This document shows positions 1 to 11,900 of a DNA stretch of 64,000 bases, one piece after another. The translations under genes and the position numbers were made by a program. The DNA comes from Isoetes taiwanensis (Eukaryota > Streptophyta > Lycopodiopsida > Isoetales > Isoetaceae). The stretch is taken from contig JAJEKV010000017.1 in NCBI GenBank assembly GCA_021234155.1, forward strand, positions 2,154,820-2,218,819, read 5' to 3'. The notes under the pieces are model-generated. The model was given only the letters and a program-made list of their open reading frames with translations, did not search any database and was not told the origin of the DNA. Position 1 is the stretch's first letter; each line of letters starts with the position of its first letter.

Positions 1-719
1 TGTGAGCAAATGTTCTCGTGTGTATTTAGAACTAGATATGATAGAGCTTCGACAGTCCCTGTCTATCTAAAGCCACATACACATTTGGAAGTGGTGTTGA
101 GTGAAACTGAAACGGTCGTGATTAGCTCCACCGATATCAAAATTTTGGAAGCTGGTATGCAGTGGTTCAATGATCAATTGATCCTCCTCTTCTTAAGGTG
201 ATACATTCATCTGATTTGTATACATACGTTTGCAGATACATGGAATACTACGTGATGCTCCAAGGAATGAGTCATCCCTTCATTTCTTTGAATTTCTTTT
301 TCACTCGATATTGTCCAAGGACATAAATAGTTACAAAACAATAAGGAAACGTGTGAATCTAGATAAAAGCTGGAACTGAGAGGAACATATGCATTGGGAA
401 GTATGTAGGTGCATGAGTCACCTCGTACTTTCAAATCACTGTATATCTTTCTTATGTACATAATTGTTACTGTAACCTCGATTCATTTAAATGAAAATTC
501 ATATTGAATTATATGTTCTTTGTCATAAAATACGGCATCAAGTGTTCAAAAGAATTCAAATCTTCAAAAGAAATCAAGACAACTCATTCACATCTGAAGC
601 ACAAAACTTCAGATGAGTTCTGAAAATTACAGAATGGTTTTACATTTCATCCTCATCAGAAAGAACTTGGGTAAATTTCAGAAAATTTTCTCCTCATCTA
701 AAGGATCCAAAATATATAT
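1..719. other. AT-rich stretch, no gene recognised
   Basis: Open frames here are short and show no family motif. The right part (about 530-710) contains several near-copies of words such as ttcaaaag and cagaaa, which look like low-complexity AT-rich DNA. It may be the 3' flank of the decayed transposase-like gene that lies just to the right on the minus strand. Confidence 0.4.
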
Positions 720-2010
720 ATATCCCCTCGCTTTTTACGCTTAGTTGGTGGCACGTGAAGTCCGATTGCACATAATACTATGCCTAATGCGCTCTTTATT
801 GCAAAGATCATAGCCGATGGTTGATCTATGCCTTCTTCTTGTAATACATACCTTCTATAAAGCATCTAAGAATGAGAACACAAGTATTAAGAAATAAATA
901 AAATGAGATAGATTCACCTACTTCAATGCTTTAAATTGTCTCTTCATGGACTCATGCTCCATTGAGTTGGAAGTCTTTCTCCACTATCCATTTTGGTTTT
1001 GCGCACCTCAGAATCCAAAATTCAGCACCCTCATCATTCCCTTTCGGAGCAACGACAGTAAAATTATCACCAACTCTAAGTGCCTCTCGCTAACATCGGG
1101 ATTGGAGGAGAACATGGTTTTACTTGTCCCTCCTCAATGTCAAAGATGCACATTGGAGGATGGTACAATAATTTGAAGTTTTCAATCATCAACATAGTGC
1201 TTGTTCACACAACTGTCCCACATGCCATCCAAGCAATAGTTGCAGAAGCATGAAAGTTCCCTCATGTGCAACTGCAATAGAGATTCAGAATTTAATGCAT
1301 GTACACAATGGATCTGCCTAGTGTTCAAAATCCTTTCTGCACCCCATGCTTTCTTTCTATCTATATCCTCCACCTTGACTTCCCAAAAGAACCTTTTTAT
1401 ATTTTTCCTCTTGCTGATTTCAGATGTGTTCATCCACTCGGATGTTCCACAAATAAACATCTTTTCAGCAACTTCTACCACCATGAGCATTATCCAATTT
1501 TATGTTGTCAGATTTCAATTGCGCTTGTCTTAACCATCTCTTCAACTCAACAAAGCCTTTTGCCATCGTGTTCACCTTTCCCATGGTTAGAACCAAAAAA
1601 TTCCACATCATATAGACTTCATTGTCGCTTTTGTGTACTTAGCCACAAAGTAAAATGGTCTAGAAGCCTTGAATTGAGATGCTGCACCATCTGAAAACAC
1701 ATAACGTCTCTTTAACACCCTTCCTTTCTGCTCCAGATATTTGTGGTGCTTCATGAAGCGTTGTTGCACCTAACAAAGTATCGTGGTTCCCCTATCATCT
1801 GATATATAGTAATGTGTTTGATAATCTCATCTGCCACTGAGTCATACTGATATATTTTTTGAATCAAAATAGTAATCTGGTTATTGACCCAGCGCATCGA
1901 CTGCATCTCCTCTTGTTCCTTGAATGTATAGTTCGCCCTCCCGCAATATAAAACAAATTGTGCAAACTTAATGGGGACGAACATTGATTGGATTATGAAC
2001 ATTGCTTAGG
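720..2010 (-). pseudogene. decayed transposase-like gene (SDG / FFGSxHGKG / CFCxxC family)
   Basis: Reading the minus strand from 2010 downward, several frames carry blocks in one order: a helix-rich block at 1751-2002 (YTFKEQEEMQ, NQITIL), FSDGAASQFK near 1690, DVEFFGSNHGKGEHDG near 1560-1615, RFFWEVKVEDIDRKKAWG near 1350-1400, LSCFCNYCLDG with a following C and KHYV near 1190-1260, and VGDNFTVVAPKGNDEG then FWILRCAKPKW near 980-1080. I recognise this block order from large uncharacterised, probably transposon-derived gene families in seed-free plants and animals. The SDG and HGKG blocks look like an RNase H-like core and the CFC block like a metal-binding site; these roles are inference. 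Frame changes and stops separate the blocks, so the copy is dead. I cannot name the superfamily. Confidence 0.55.
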
Positions 2011-2147
2011 GAAATGGGGTACAAATGAATACTTTTCCAAACTAGAGGATATTTGTTTACAAAATCACAAATGGGGGATTGGCCAAAAAATATAAGAGGA
2101 TATAAGGGATTGTGGCAAATACCCATATATTAAAAGCATTTCCATTG

Positions 2148-2169
2148 CCCATTTCTTATAAGAAATGGG
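2148..2169. repeat. perfect 22-bp palindrome
   Basis: The sequence reads CCCATTTCTTA followed immediately by its exact reverse complement. A cruciform or a dimeric binding site are both possible. The flanks also hold imperfect copies of aatgggggat (2045 and 2164), so it may be the tip of a small inverted-repeat element. Confidence 0.6.
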
Positions 2170-2845
2170 GGATTTTTAGGGTTTTCCTCGGGGGCATTTT
2201 GAGAAGGATGTGGGCATCATTTTTTTTCTTGGCAAGATATTTTGATTTTTTTTAATAGAAAAACCAGTAGAAGACCTCGTTTCAGGCTCCACAATAGCTG
2301 GATAGGAAGGATTCAAATGCATATGCTGTGATTGTTGGTGTTGATTGTAAATGGAAATATAATTTATATCATCTTCCATCGTTGGTTCGATTCCATTATT
2401 CAAGGTAAACATTTTCAACTGATCCAACTAATCTTCGATGATTCAGTGCTTGACAACACTTGGACCATGTTTTACAAAGGACCAATATGTTATAATATGT
2501 TGGTGCATTGGATGGTCACAAACGAAGACTTTGATACCACGAGAAAAATACAATGGCATGATACAAATCCAATACTTCCTGCAATTGTTTGTGACTCCAT
2601 GATATATCAACATTATAAATTTTACATCTATACATACTCTCCTGAATGTGATCATATTAAATTCAAGTCTATTGTGTCTTATATTTAAATATAAATATGG
2701 CATCTATATACACGTTCTGGAAATGGCATTGTTGTCTTATTTACAAATAGAACTCAATGATTATATTGAATTGAATTTATCGTCCACGAAGACCAATCGG
2801 CCATGGGACCTAGCTGTTACACAAAATGTAAGGATTGTAATCCAA
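2170..2845. other. no supported gene
   Basis: Both strands have moderate open frames (for example 2176-2427 on the minus strand, rich in Q, H and N), but none shows a domain, a splice pattern or a family motif. This is 3' flank of the exostosin gene on one side and flank of the decayed transposase-like gene on the other. Confidence 0.3.
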
Positions 2846-4221
2846 TTAGAATGCAGAGAAGGCTCCCATAAATCTGGCTTTGAGGGCTCTAATGGAACTT
2901 TCCAAGAGAAGCTCATTGGATGCATAGTAACTCTCATAAATATGCAAGCAATTTACTTGTCTTCTCTCTACGTCCTCCTTATTCATAGACCTAAGAGTGG
3001 GAACAATCCGGTGCATCTCCCCAGAAGGGAATTGCAACAAACATAGATGCCATTGTATTAAGGCATCGAAAGGTTTCACATAATTATCTACTATGATAAT
3101 GGGGATTACCGCACTCGCACCTCCAAAAGTCTATAAGAATTGGGTTGGATGCCTGCAGGACAAAGACCAAAAGTAGTATTCATGAGCATCTTGAAGCTAT
3201 AATTAGCATACACCTTTTCATCCTCATCACAAAAGGCACCCAAGGATGCATCTTTTCTTATGTTCTCTTGGACTATAGGATGGCTACATGATGTAGCCAC
3301 AATAATGTCCTTGCCATTATGCATTTCTCGAAATGAAGGCAAGCTTCTAAGTGTACCTTCTTCATTCCCCACATAGCGCAAACCTCTAAAAGTTAGGAAG
3401 TATTGCCTCTCAAATGGCTTAATGCTTTGTAGTTCTATAAATCTTAGATATGGTGGCAAAGGAAGACTAATATCAAATCCTGACCTATGTGTAGTCTCAT
3501 GCAAATCTGAGGCCATGATTGATGCAAATCCAATCTTTTCGTCTGGTGGCCCTTTCATTCGCCATAGGTCTGCAAAAGTAATTAGTACGTGGTTCATACC
3601 TCCATTCCAAAATGGGGTGCTAAGAGGGTCAATCTTGCAAGCCCAAGAAGGACAATCTAAGAAGAAGAAGAAAAGGCAAGCCTTGTTGGGATCTGACGTG
3701 TGCCATTTTGTAGTATTGAACCCAGCAAAGTAATGAGGTGGATGATATGGTGAATCATAACTATAAACGAGCATCTCCTCCATGCCATCACAACGAGAGT
3801 AATTGAAGCAAGAGTCCATAGAGCAACGTGGAAACCTTGATGGGTAATGCCATACTTTACCTTCTGCCCACCATGGTTCCTCTTTCACAACTTTATACAC
3901 CTCTACAACTTTTTGTTCTGGGCATGCCTCTTTCATGATCTCTTTCATTGTTTCATTGCGCAATGATTCCTTACATTCCTGAGATGAGAAACTACAATTC
4001 ACCTTGTGATCTGCACTGGGCAATGAGTTGTTCAATTTGCAGTTGCAATCGCTGGGTCGAGATTGGAAGATGATTTGTTGTGAAGATCTCATGCCGATAG
4101 GCGAGTAGACTGATAGGGAATTGAAGAAGACAAATGTTATGATGCATACGAGCACCAGTATGGGCAAGATGTAAGAGCGGAAGGAAGGGCTCATTGTAGG
4201 TGATTGATGAAATTCAACCAT
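2846..4221 (-). CDS. exostosin-family (GT47) glycosyltransferase, frameshifted near the C-terminus
   Basis: The product should be a type II Golgi membrane protein that adds sugars to wall polysaccharides or glycoproteins; the substrate cannot be told. The protein starts at 4221, has a short cytosolic tail and one membrane anchor (about residues 15-35, ILPILVLVCIITFVFF). It then has a cysteine-rich stem and the exostosin core: CSMDSCFNYSRC, TSDPNKACLFF, FWNGGMNHVLITF, GFDISLPLPP, KPFERQYFLTFRGLRY, HNGKDIIVATSC, then FGLCPAGIQPNSYRLLE. This order matches EXT1-type N-terminal domains. The frame ends at 3106, but the next frame continues without a gap as SAVIPIIIVDNYVKPFDALI and a C-terminal helix ending in a stop at 2846. 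The shift lies at 3108-3120, giving about 458 residues in all. A 30-bp GT-AG stretch there is too short for an intron, so this is a real lesion or a sequence error. Confidence 0.85.
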
Positions 4222-4902
4222 AGGGGGTCATATAAAAATGCACCATTTTCATTAAAACAGAGCGCAAATATCGGGTGCCCTGTGTAAAGTACTGTAAAAA
4301 ATTACACTCCCGACGACTTTAGGGCGACTTTAGCTATTTCGAACATGGCTGCATATCAGGCAACAAGTGCGATTTTTCTTGCCAGGTGCGAACTTTCTTG
4401 CCTGGTATGATGTGTTCTTGATCTTTCCGCTACCGCTTGAGTGGCTGCTATTAGAAAAAAAAGACCTGGATCATCGAGATTTGCTGAGAATGAAAAAACC
4501 ATTTTTTATTTTCTTATTGCAGGACATGCACAGAGGTGCTACGTGTTTGATATTTTTATAACCGATCAGATTGTAAGATACACCTTTATCTACCGTAAAG
4601 ATACAACTCTAGTTACGATTATCATGTGAATTTCCTACAAGTTTGATTTCCCCAGCTAATCTACAAATCTAACTAGCTGTTTCTTGAAGTTTGTAAAGCG
4701 AACCCTGTTTTACAGTGCAAAAGTTTTCTGCAAGTTGCAGGCTACTCAGTTAAGAGTACTCCAGAATTTCCGAATAATCAATCTTTGATTTTTAATAACC
4801 AAAACATCACGCCCGAAGAGGTATGCTTAGCAAGAATGTGACCCTTGATTTGCTCAACAAGCAAAAACCCTAAAATAAGGGTTTCCTGACATCTCGCCGA
4901 AG
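4222..4902. other. divergent intergenic region
   Basis: This 680-bp gap separates the exostosin gene (leftward) from the small prefoldin-like gene (rightward), so it should hold both promoters. It is AT-rich. I see no clear TATA box at a fixed distance from either start and no conserved element that I can name. Confidence 0.35.
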
Positions 4903-6351
4903 ATGGCTGCCGGTTCTACTGCAGCTAAACAGAAGGATGATAACGCAATTGAGGTATAAAGCATCACAAAAAATTGACATTTTTCTTGGCATTCTATCAT
5001 GCTGTAAAAGCTAAACAGAGTTTCATGGTGAACCAATCTTTCCCTAGCTTTCAGAACGATTGGGTACAGAAATAGTTGTAAGGTCTGCCCTTGTGGGTTA
5101 TCTATATAATATTACGTTATTTTGGCATTTTAGCCTTAGGCATGTGATGAGAAATGGAACCTTCAAAAGATGTAATGTATCTCTAAAAGACGTAGTCCAT
5201 GTGAACATCTTATGCGGACTACTCTCTCGGCCCTCTCTTTCATGCAAAGCATTTTACTTGCTGTAGGAATGGTGATCAATGCTGCAAAAGCTTACCAGGT
5301 TACTGCTCATGAGCACAGTTTTCGTGCCAACTTCTCTAGATCTCAAAGCTTACAAATTGCTGGAGCCACAGGAGCACCAGTATGTCCCCGATTTGTGATG
5401 TTGAATCCACAATATATGTAGCTGTGGGTAGGAAAGTTGGAAAGCATTTTACGAGAGCTTTTGCAATCATGTATTATTTGTTGTGTAGTTGTGAAGGGAT
5501 ATGATAGGAAGTTGACGGAGATGGCTCTACATATATGTGACTTGATTATATTTGTCACTTTTCAGAGAGAAATGAGCTCCCATTTTTCATAGTAAAGGGT
5601 ATGGTAAAATTTATTAGTATTGACATGTTTTGTAATACAATTCAAATTCTGTAGGTTCAAAGACTACAAGTTGCTATTGCAGAATTGAGCAGTTTGCCAT
5701 CTATGAGGGTAAGGTCGGTTCCTTTTCTGCTAGTATTAAATTCTGTACGATGTCTATCCTTCACATCCGTCAGGCTTTTAGGTTTTCTAAAAAGCTCTTT
5801 GTTTAATTATGTCAGTACTAGTTAGTTTCGTTGGCATATTTTACAACATGAAATATGTTTTTCTAATTTTCATGGTCCTATGCAGGCTGTATATAGAAGA
5901 CAGGGAAACATCTTTTTCCGAACACAGATCAAAACGGCCTTGGATCGCCAACAGAGTATGTTCTCTTCCCTCAGATGCTAAACTTTTTACATCTAAATGA
6001 ATTTGACTGCTTCATCCCTCAGATGCTAAACTTTTTACATCAAAATGAATATGACTGCTCTTAATCAGCTTCCTCACCCTGTCAAATTCCTAACACTGAA
6101 TAGGAAGGAGTCAGTTTAATTGCTTCCCTTTCTTTCCTCCTGGTAATGGCTTAATAAGCATAGGTTGTTGGCATCAAAGAAGCCAACAGACCAAATAGTG
6201 ACTGATACACCTTAAAATTATACTCCATTTAACACAAACATTTTTTGAAGTCATTTTTTAACATGTATAAAAGGAAACCAGATCAATTTTTTTTTATGTG
6301 ATCAATGCAGAGGATCTTGAGAAGCTAAAGGCCCAATCTTCAAAAACATGA
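4903..6351 (+). CDS. small prefoldin-like protein, ASDURF-type, four exons
   Basis: Four exons join in phase to 71 residues: 4903-4953, 5655-5708, 5886-5955 and 6311-6351. Donors read GTATAA, GTAAGG and GTATGT, and every acceptor ends in AG (phases 0, 0, 1). The product starts MAAGSTAAKQKDD, continues with LQVAIAELSSLPSMR, then AVYRRQGNIFFRTQI and a charged helix DLEKLKAQ. The core pattern ELSxL...R.VYRxQ.NIFF resembles human ASDURF, a small prefoldin-like subunit of the PAQosome (R2TP/URI-prefoldin) complex encoded upstream of ASNSD1. By analogy this would be a coiled-coil chaperone subunit in the cytosol; the plant role is inference. The ATG context is good (gaagATGGCT). Exons are tiny (41-70 bp), which explains why no long open frame marks the gene. 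Intron 3 holds a 51-bp tandem duplication. Confidence 0.8.
5965..6059. repeat. tandem duplication of about 51 bp in intron 3
   Basis: Two adjacent near-identical copies of a unit beginning cctcagatgctaaac follow each other, with only a few substitutions. It lies inside the third intron of the small prefoldin-like gene and does not touch the splice sites. Confidence 0.8.
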
Positions 6352-8695
6352 AACTAAGTTCATTGAAGACCATCAGCAATGGTTTTGTCATGATCGAGCC
6401 ATGGGGTTACTGTTCCTGAAACTTATGATTTTCTATGTTCTAAAATGTGTGTCAATTCAAAAAAAGATAGTTTTCATGGGGTATACTAAATCAGTGAAGA
6501 ATTTCATGGGTTATACTAAATCAGTGAAGAAGAATGCTATATGTTTAAGCATTTCAATGTGAAGATGGGATTAAGCGAGACCATTAACAACTACATATGA
6601 CCATTAACAACTACTTATGACGGATCAAGACATCATGAGCAGAACGGTCTGGTTATTATTTTTCTATGTATTGCATTGATTCAATAGTTGGGTTATACTA
6701 AAAGGAACAAGAAATGCTGGCTGTTCTGTTCTCTTCTTCCAGAAGATAAACTAAAGCTTGAAGCTGGTTGCCCAACGAACTCTTGAAGTGTAGGTTATCT
6801 TCATAACACACCAATTGCATACGCTCATGTGAGCCAGATACTAAAGATCAACAAGTATGGAAGTAATCTTATAATGAACTATGCTCCTGGCTATACATGA
6901 TAAGTAAGATTGTTTTTAGTAAGATCCACATAAGAACTTCCTATAAGATCCATGTGGGATTATTGATGTAATTCTTCCATATCATCATCATCCTATCAAT
7001 CTAGTAAAAAAGCGGTTTCATTCCTTATAAAAATATACGAAGTTTGAACATCGGGTTAAAAGTCAAGCCCCAATTTGTTGAGAATTTCCTAGTGGAACAT
7101 GTTATAAAAAATTTTCCTAGTGGAACATGTTATAAACTTCCCCGTTTTTTGTTTCGTATTTGGAATGCAATGGTGTGGAGTAAGATTTCGCTTGTGTATA
7201 GTATGGGAAACTATATATTTTAGGGGCTTTGAGGAGCTTCTTGCCATTTAGATGATCTGTGCGGAACAATATTTTATTAGAATAGAATATGCACCTGTCT
7301 TTATTCTCCTTTTCCAAGTATTATCCGCCCCTCCCCTGTGCCGCAATGGTGACAACTGCTATCAGGGTTTTCACGCTACCAGGAGACACATTCGCTTCCA
7401 TTTGTCGCTGTGGAAGAAATCTGCTGGGCTGCCGCCATGCTCCATCATGATGCCGAATTTTGTACTCTCAGTTTTCTTCAATGATGATTTGGGATGCCCG
7501 GCTATCTGTTCGAATGCCTATCTGCTCGAATCTGTTTGCTGGAGTTAGAAGCGGATGCTCCCTTCTTTTTTTTGGCTGGGGTAGCGGAGCAGAGGTATGG
7601 CGATGAAGAGGTATGGCGATGAAGGGAGGTATGGCGATGAAGGTAGGTAGAGACCAGAGAAGCCCACAGATGCTATGGCGGTTTGTGGTTTGTGGTTTAT
7701 GGCTATGGCGGCTTAGGTATGGCGCTAATTTGTGGCGGCGGCTGATGTTTGCTGTTTGAGCAGGATAAGGCAGGAGAGTAGGCAAAACTTCTTGCGGTGA
7801 GGATTGCAAAGCTTCTTGCGGTGAGGCAAAGCTTGTTGCAAAGCGTAGGTTGTTTAATAGGGCTCTGGCGGTCTGCATGGTCTACGTAGCCGGGATATGC
7901 ATGGTCTAAATGGCAAGCGATTTCTTATGGAGACCTTAGGAAATGGCAGGCCATTTTTCCTCCAAAAAGATGTTGGCCGCTGATCTGGCATCGTACCCAG
8001 GATATTATCCAGATCCACGGCTGAGATTCACCCTCACAAACCTAACCCATAATACTTGGAAAAAGCATTTATACAACCATTATCTTAAAACATGTTATAA
8101 AACTCGTTATCTTAAAACTCAAACATTTAATATTGAGTTCACCATTTGTTTTTTCGCTTAAAATTTGGGAATTTGAAAAAAAGGTTGGCCCTTGGATTTG
8201 TCTCTCTTCTTCAATTGTTGGACTCATTTGAGTTGATCACTCTCGATTTTTTTGGTTTGTTTTGCCATGTGGTAGAGCCGTCAAATGCAAAGGATAAGAA
8301 GGATAAAGATACAAGTTGTCATGCAGCATCCATTTTGATGTGCAAAGCTTCAATGCAGCAAAATTGACTGCGATGATTGAGGTGGATCCAATTTCTTATA
8401 GTAGCTGCATAGCGCAGGTTATATCTCCAGATGACTGTGTTATCCCAATCAGCTTCCCACAAGGTTGTTTTTTCTGCAAAAAAGCGCCGCTCTAATGGTA
8501 GTCCTTTGCATCAATATTTAGATAGATGAAAACTAAATTCGGTGCATGTCTGAACACATGCAACATTGTTTTGTAAAGGTCACTTCCAAATCTTTTGTCT
8601 CACGAGCAGCTTAGAACCAACAGCAGAACGACAACCCACTTAGAATGACAGCGTCACGACGAGCGAATAGCCACTTAAACGCTTCCAGGAGCGGG
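6352..8695. other. gene-poor stretch with short tandem duplications
   Basis: No gene is supported. Visible structure: a 31-bp tandem duplication at about 6475-6535 (catgggNtatactaaatc), a 22-bp one at 6579-6621 (gaccattaacaactac) and a 27-bp one at 7090-7135 (cctagtggaacatg). At 7590-7640 there are three copies of ggtatggcgatgaag, and at 7783-7840 three near-copies of aagcttcttgcggtgagg. The 136-residue minus-strand frame at 7468-7878 is open only across these repeats and has no recognisable domain. Confidence 0.45.
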
Positions 8696-8941
8696 TCATG
8701 TTTGTTCTTCTCCAACAATTACTCCTCCAATACTAAGTGTGGCCGCACCTTTGGGTAATTTGGGTCCTTCCTTTTCGTCCAACTCCTTTGGGTTTGCCTT
8801 GGGGAATTTGAGCAATTTGGTTTCTTCATCTTCATCAAGGGGTAAGATATATGCCACGTCAGATGGGGTTTCAAAACGACTCCCTGTTTTGGGTTTTAGT
8901 TGCCAACTCACCTTTGACTTCTCAACTGTGTATCTTTGCAA
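8696..8941 (-). other. unidentified 81-residue open frame
   Basis: A lysine- and glutamate-rich frame with blocks such as DVAYILPLDEDEETKLLKF and GAATLSIGGVIVGEE. The composition is more protein-like than its surroundings, and it could be an exon or a fragment of a mobile element. I do not recognise it, and no flanking splice pattern decides the matter. Confidence 0.2.
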
Positions 8942-11900
8942 TATTTTATACTACAAAATATGGATACTTTCATTGCCAAAGCAAAAATTGGACGCAACTT
9001 GCCCACAAGCAACACATCTTCTACATTGAAACACCTTCAATTTGAACCTCATCATTTGAAAAACGAAATTGAACGAAGTTCTTATGTGTTATTTGAGCAC
9101 TGCACATATTATGCTGGGTATGTATTGATGTCACATGTAGAGCATAAATGTAATAACAATAACTTCTTAATGATATTTTGATTAGGCAACTTTAAAAAAC
9201 AAACAGTTCTAGTCCAAGCTACATAACTTTACCTATGGCCATCTTGGGGCACGTTTCTATGAGGCCGAACACACCTTAAGAAGGGAAGTCGGAGTTGGAG
9301 TCATCCTGTACCCATGCAACTAGACTTTGAAGCCTACTCTAGAGTCGAATTCATTCTTTTAGAAATAAGGAGGTATTTCTAAAATCTTCGGTATGCGGTT
9401 TTAGTTTCTAAGAGTCGAAGTTGAAATCGAGTTAAGTTCATGGGAACATGCTCTTAGCCATAAAATATAGGTGCAACTTATAGCATCACTAACTTTTTTA
9501 CCTACAATTATTTGTCAATGCTATTTACCTAATTGTCTATCTTGTTGTTCTAATTCCACAAGAATAAAGCTAAATATTGCTTTATTGAAATTCTCCCCAA
9601 TCATTCCCCTTCTTCCCCTTCTTCTAAAAGGAGAGAAAAACAAAAAACTTATCTTAACATATACAAGAATTTAGCGCCGGCGAAGCTGGCGCCTTATGGA
9701 CCACTAGGACCGAACCTAAGTGCGTGAGATGTAGAAGAAGCATCGATCCCCATGTATTAAGATATATTTATTGTAGCAAATAGAAACTCAAAAACGCCAA
9801 GGAATATTTGTACTGTGTGAAAGTGGTCAACTAAGACGTGCTTGTAATCTTCACAATTTAACGGTTGGGTAGTGGTCGTGTATTGCGTGCGGTGCAGTAT
9901 TTATGTGCTATAGTGTGTAGTGCATGTTATGTGTAGTGCATGTGCAACCTATTCTAATTGGAGCGTTAAAATGTTAGCTTATAATGAGAGTATGTGAAGT
10001 GTTGTCCATAGGTTGTATAGTGAAGGCATGAAGTTGAATTAGGATACCTATTAAATTGTACTCACCTTGGGCGGCCCCTTGTTTTTGCTATTGATTGATC
10101 TTGGGTATGCTGGTCTTCAGCACTATGTCCTTCCAATGGCAATACAGATTAATGTGCGATCACATTATTCCTATATCAATATTTTAATATGATATCATAA
10201 CATTTGACTACACTCTTGCATGAACCTTTTTATTGCGCTTGACAATGGGAGGATAGATTGGTACGAAGTACGAAGTAATAAAAGATTTAGAGCCCAGATT
10301 GTAAGAAATCCCAACAAAAGGCAAGTATCTAGCAAAAAGGTTGAGATTGCAAAAATACTGAGCTAGCATTGAATAGCAATACAAATGGGGTCGAAATACC
10401 ATTGGGTCTAGTCATAGAGCTGTTTTCTCAACCACTTCATCTTCATTTAACAGACTTCTTGTTTTTCTTGACTACTTCATCTTCATTTAGCAAACTTGCT
10501 ATTTTCGCCAATAAAAGATGACGACCAGTATTTCTAGGCTATAGTTCATCCAAGCGCTTTGTAGATGGATGCCTTCATCTACGAGTAGGTGCTTTTGCCT
10601 TATTATGCAATTGTCTCATCTGAGACATATTATCAAGCATGTTAAAGATAGTTAGTTCTATGGACCAGCTTATAAAAATCCATGGAAGCATTTAACATCC
10701 TCCAGAGAGCCACATTTTACATGCATAATTACTAATGCATGCATGTTCTCTATTTAGAGCTGGATTTCTAGCATGTGAATAAAAAATAAGTGGTCACTAC
10801 ATGTACATTGCAGCATTTTGTTTGAAAGAGTTGGAAACATAACATTTTAAAAAATCTAATTGCATTATGACAGGTTTTTTTTCAAAACTAAGTAATCATC
10901 GTAGTCCAAGAAACAATACTTCTTTGGGGCATTTGTTGGAAAAATCAAATGGCCCGGTAACGCGGACAACGCCGTCATGCCATAATATTCAACAAAGATT
11001 AATTAGAAATCTCCATCAAGCATCTCATCATCAACCACCATGTGCCATTCCTTCATGACAATGTACAACCAAGACAATCGGTCTTCTTGAGCACAATCTA
11101 ATTATTCGAGGACAGAGATCATGTCAAGGATGGAAGAATTAACCAACTTGGAAGCAATAGAAGCATCAATGGCAAAGTCGACAGTGCATAACCCATTTTC
11201 ATTCCAATCATGGCAAGCAAGACTTTTTTCAGAATCATTAAATTATGTTGCAAGTACTACTGCATTATAGACAAAAAATAAACCTCATTCCATCACATCC
11301 ATAAATATGCCTTCAATTCTTGACATAAGGAGTTCATCTTATGTAGCGATGGATGCAGGCAGGTTTTTGGCTAGGGATCTCAGAATTCCAAACTAGGTTG
11401 GATCAAAAGCATGGCAGGCAGTCGGTTTTAAAGCAGGATCCAACAGTTTCAGCAGATCCCAATATATCTAGGCAGACATTGGAAGGAATGGTACCACGAA
11501 TCAACATCTTGTTTGATGGCTTTCTTCAGGCATAACTTGCAGGCATCATACCATATTGCTTGACAATTTGGTAAGGTATGTTTTCTGATCATCATTCTGT
11601 TGCATGCCATTAAAAGTAATGTCTCATTTTAAGAAAGTCACAATTGATATTACCTCAAACGCAAGTTTATGTGATTCATCGGCTGTGCATCCCATGGAGT
11701 TCGTCAGCTTCATCGAAAAGGCGTATCTATGTGAATGGACCAAATGAATTAGAATGTTATATTCTAAAGTTCCAGCTTTCTATTAATAAAAAACCTCACA
11801 AATCAATACAAAACATTCTGTATCTGGCCGGAAATAATGGGTAACTTCATGTTTCAGCAGATAAACTATCCTAAAGAATTGCAAGCAGAAATTTTGGTCT

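Noticed and set aside
3422-3733. 103-residue plus-strand frame within the exostosin gene
   Set aside because: Antisense shadow of the GT47 coding sequence.
7468-7878. 136-residue minus-strand frame
   Set aside because: It spans short tandem repeats, is rich in P, S, H and R, and shows no domain or splice context.
9245-9455. Candidate MITE with ends GGGGCACGTTTCTATGA and AGAGCATGTTCCCATGA
   Set aside because: Only about two thirds of end positions match, and no clean target duplication was found.
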